Assembly (NCBI GenBank): GCA_965243215.1
Contig: CBDEUJ010000004.1
Location: forward strand, 1,426,001 to 1,490,000
Source of the DNA: JAJEFO01 sp009843725
GTDB lineage: Bacteria > Pseudomonadota > Alphaproteobacteria > Rhodobacterales > Rhodobacteraceae
Direction of reading: 5' to 3'
DNA: 64,000 nucleotides
Part shown: one piece after another, positions 61,789 to 64,000 of the stretch
Layout: every line of letters starts with the position of its first letter
How positions within the stretch are numbered: the stretch's first letter is position 1
The notes under the pieces: generated by a model
What the model saw: the letters and a program-made list of their open reading frames with translations, nothing else
Databases searched by the model: none
What the model was told of the DNA's origin: nothing
Program-made: the position numbers and the translations under genes

Positions 61789-63321
61789 TCACGCTCCCGG
61801 AACAAGGACGGCTACCGATTGCGCAGGAACGTCAATGACGACGTTGTCGCCTTCGACGCGCACCCGGGCCTGGCCCAATTGGTCTCTCAGATCGCCCGCA
61901 GGCCAGCCGTCCGGGAGAGCTGCCATGACGCGCCGAACCCCTTTGGCGCGGTTCGCCAGGACAACAACCCGGCTTGACTCCTTGCTGCGGACAAACGCCA
62001 GGACATCGTCGGTAGCCAGGAGCTCTTCATAAGACCCGCCGGCCAGCGCCGGGTTTGCCTTGCGCACCGCGATCAGCCGCTTGTAGTATCGCCGCATTCC
62101 TTCATCGCGTTCGTCTCCTGTCCCGGGTCCAACACGCTTGGCACCCCATGGCATGTTCGACCGGTTGTGCGGCCAGTCACCGATATTGCGCGAGACTTCC
62201 TCTCCATAGTAGATGATTGGCATGCCAACAGTGGTGAACTGGAGCCCCGCCATCAGGCGGAACAGCTTGCGGTCGCCACCCAGTTCGTGAAGCATGCCGG
62301 GCTGGTCGTGACTGGAAAGATAATGCGCCAGGACCGTGCCGGCAGTGTGGTCATGTCGCCGCACAAGGAATCCGCGGGAATAGGCGCCTGTATCCGCGCT
62401 GCCTGTCACCCAGGACCTGGTCGCGGACTTGAAGCTGAAGTCGATGCCGCCATCCAGAAGGTTTTCACGGAAATAGAGCCGGCTGAGGTTTTCGGCGTTG
62501 CCGTCCCAATGTTCGCCAAGCAGGAAGAAGTCCCGGCCAAGTTCTGCGGAAACCTTTCGGCGGTTCTCGCGCAAGGTGCGCGTGTCCACATGCTTGACCG
62601 TGTCCATCCGGTACCCGTCGAAGCCCAGACGCTTGGCCCAGCGGATATGCGCCCCGATCACGTAATCGCGCACTTCCCTGATTTCGGTCCTGAAGTCGGG
62701 CAAGCCACCGATGCACGCGGTTACGTCGTCGCTGCCGCACTCCTCGCCTTCGCGCACCCAGTCCGGGCGCCCGGCCGTGTAGGACGCGCCGTAGCCGGGG
62801 TGGTTCAGGACGATGTCGACCAGGACCTTCATGCCGCGCGCATGCGCCTGGTCGACCAGTTCCTTCAGTTCGGCCTCGGTCCCCATGCGTTCATCCAGCG
62901 CATTGAAGTCGTCGGCCCAATAGCCGTGATATCCGAAGTCCTCGAATCCCGCACCGGACACCGAGCCCGGGATCTGCCTGACGATCGGCGTGATCCAAAG
63001 AGCGGTGACACCCAGGTCTTCAAGCTGGTCGAGCTGACCGGTCAGGCCCGCCCAGTCTCCGCCATGAAAGTGACCGGGTCTTGTCGGGTGCCAGTCGAAA
63101 TTGTTGGGACGCGCGTCCGCATATCTGTCCGGGATCACGAAATACACGATCTCCTCGTTCCAGGCCGACGACGATCCACGTGCTTGCGAACTCACCGATC
63201 CGTCATTTGTCGACGCGCATGCGCCCAGGGAGACCAGGCCAGCCAAAAGAGCAGCTGAATTGACGCCGCGCACGATCAGACTGCGCACGCCTTTGGACCA
63301 GCCAGAACCAAGGATTGACAT
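61789..63321 (-). CDS. Alpha-amylase lipoprotein (GH13)
   Basis: A 510-residue GH13 enzyme. The N-terminus MSILGSGWSKG leads to a lipobox (LVSLGAC), so it is a lipoprotein anchored in the envelope. Catalytic residues: Asp in GFDGYRMDTVKH, Glu in LLGEHWDG, Asp in SSHDQPGM. The conserved DIVLNHPGYG and GMPIIYYGEE are also present. GGAGG lies eight bases upstream of the ATG at 63321. It should cut starch or maltodextrins before import. First gene of the operon; a palindromic AT-rich site lies 42 bases upstream. Confidence 0.92.
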   Translation of the reverse strand: MSILGSGWSKGVRSLIVRGVNSAALLAGLVSLGACASTNDGSVSSQARGSSSAWNEEIVYFVIPDRYADARPNNFDWHPTRPGHFHGGDWAGLTGQLDQLEDLGVTALWITPIVRQIPGSVSGAGFEDFGYHGYWADDFNALDERMGTEAELKELVDQAHARGMKVLVDIVLNHPGYGASYTAGRPDWVREGEECGSDDVTACIGGLPDFRTEIREVRDYVIGAHIRWAKRLGFDGYRMDTVKHVDTRTLRENRRKVSAELGRDFFLLGEHWDGNAENLSRLYFRENLLDGGIDFSFKSATRSWVTGSADTGAYSRGFLVRRHDHTAGTVLAHYLSSHDQPGMLHELGGDRKLFRLMAGLQFTTVGMPIIYYGEEVSRNIGDWPHNRSNMPWGAKRVGPGTGDERDEGMRRYYKRLIAVRKANPALAGGSYEELLATDDVLAFVRSKESSRVVVLANRAKGVRRVMAALPDGWPAGDLRDQLGQARVRVEGDNVVIDVPAQSVAVLVPGA

Positions 63322-63362
63322 GACTTCCCCCTCCGCGCTCAATCGGTGACCACTCATTCTTC

Positions 63363-63377
63363 GCAAAATATTTTTGC
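63363..63377. promoter_or_regulatory. AT-rich palindrome upstream of the maltodextrin operon
   Basis: GCAAAA-TAT-TTTTGC is a perfect inverted repeat just upstream of the first gene of the operon. It resembles operators of LacI/AglR-type sugar regulators (TTGCAAA half-sites), though no regulator gene is in the window. Confidence 0.5.
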
Positions 63378-63389
63378 AAAACTAAAAAA

Positions 63390-63420
63390 GGCAAGAAAAA
63401 TGTGATTGGTTTTTCTCGCC
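63390..63420. repeat. 11-bp imperfect inverted repeat (one mismatch)
   Basis: GGCAAGAAAAA (63390-63400) and TTTTTCTCGCC (63410-63420) differ at one position. It could be a second operator, or a terminator for transcripts entering from either side. Confidence 0.4.
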
Positions 63421-63480
63421 AAATTAAATTGACGAACTGTTGTCGATGTCGCACCATGTCGCGGGTTGCATGGTGGAGAC

Positions 63481-64000
63481 ATGGACTGCGTGGTGGAGAC
63501 GCTGAGGCACAAGTTCGCGATGATGCGCCCGTTTCTGGACGAACGGGGGCGCCGCCTCTGGGCCGGCGTCGAGGCCAGCGCCATCGGGCGGGGCGGGATT
63601 TCGCGCGTGGCCGAGGCGACGGGCCTTTCGCGGGCCACGGTCCGGCAGGGCGTCAAGGACGTCGCTTCGGGTGTCGCGGCACCAGGCGACGGGAGTCCCC
63701 CAAGCGGCAGGACGCGCAAGCCGGGCGGCGGGCGAAAGCGCCTGACGGAGAACGACCCGGAACTGCTGTCCTCCCTTGAGCGGCAGTTGGAGCCAGCGAC
63801 CAGCGGCGGTCAGGACAGTCCGTTGCGCTGGACCTGCAACAGCGCGGCCTCGATTGCGGCCCGGATGCGTGCCGAGGGCCGCATGGTCAGCGAGCGCACT
63901 GTGAACCGCTTGCTGCACGAGCTCGGCTACAGTCTCCAGGCGAACCGCAAGACCATCGAGGGAAGGCAGCATCCGGACCGGAACGGGCAGTTCCGGCGGA
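63481..64000 (+). mobile_element. ISAzo13-family transposase gene, cut by the window edge
   Basis: An open frame from ATG 63481 to the right edge (173 codons, no stop). It encodes the N-terminal part of an ISAzo13-family transposase: RPFLDERGRRLWAGVEA, GISRVAEATGLSRATVRQG (helix-turn-helix), GGGRKRLTENDPELLSSLE, SPLRWTCNSAASIAA and LLHELGYSLQANRKTIEG. GGAG lies two bases before the ATG, closer than ideal; a TTG at 63466 is an alternative. The catalytic core lies outside the window. The left terminal repeat should lie between about 63420 and 63480 but was not identified. Confidence 0.85.

Noticed and set aside
1..64000. CRISPR arrays, rRNA operons, complete tRNAs, toxin-antitoxin pairs
   Set aside because: I looked for regularly spaced repeats, rRNA-like stretches and paired small genes and found none that hold up, apart from the tRNA 3' half at 29391.

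Overview
This window comes from a GC-rich alphaproteobacterium, most likely of the Rhodobacterales. The evidence is the gene content: a MoxR/DUF58/DUF4159 cluster next to a DUF1285 gene, GcvA-type LysR regulators, a BMP-family ABC importer, a periplasmic maltodextrin system with maltoporin, frequent GTG/TTG starts and strong Shine-Dalgarno sequences. No rRNA operon or CRISPR array is visible. The only tRNA-like sequence is a 3' half at an integration junction.

Region 1 (1-16.1 kb) is a catabolic block. A minus-strand series encodes an amidase, a LysR regulator, a thioredoxin-like protein, two small NTF2-fold proteins, an SGNH esterase, a polysaccharide-deacetylase-fold hydrolase, an amidohydrolase and a DUF1989 protein, ending at a second LysR gene. 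Facing away from this regulator is a complete BMP-type ABC importer (ATPase, two permeases, binding protein). Together these look like uptake and stepwise hydrolysis of a nitrogen-rich small molecule such as a nucleobase or ureide. A perfect bidirectional terminator separates the block from an azoreductase gene that has a TetR-like operator.

Region 2 (17-29.4 kb) is mostly chromosomal: a lone trpB, an AAA_14/DUF4143 ATPase with its own AT-rich promoter, a cyclopropane fatty acid synthase, and the four-gene MoxR cluster divergent from DUF1285. Region 3 (29.4-34.8 kb) is mobile DNA. A large serine recombinase gene runs through a tRNA-like attachment sequence and on, antisense, through DUF1285. 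It is followed by a 58-codon small gene, an ISKra4 remnant, a phosphotransferase gene and long gene-poor stretches.

Region 4 (34.8-49.5 kb) holds a SulP transporter and a compact type I polyketide synthase locus. One giant protein has the order KS-AT-DH-MT-ER-KR-ACP-KS-AT, and its last AT is degenerate and frameshifted. Converging on it are a free-standing carrier protein, an Sfp-type phosphopantetheinyl transferase and an alpha/beta hydrolase. A near-identical short palindromic sequence occurs on both sides of this region in the same orientation.

Region 5 (50.5-63.3 kb) is a nine-gene minus-strand maltodextrin/starch operon: amylase lipoprotein, MalK, MalE, an unusual MalF with an N-terminal sensor-like domain, MalG, a glucodextranase-C-type protein, maltoporin, a GH15/phosphorylase-kinase-like protein and MalQ. 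The window ends inside an ISAzo13-family transposase gene.
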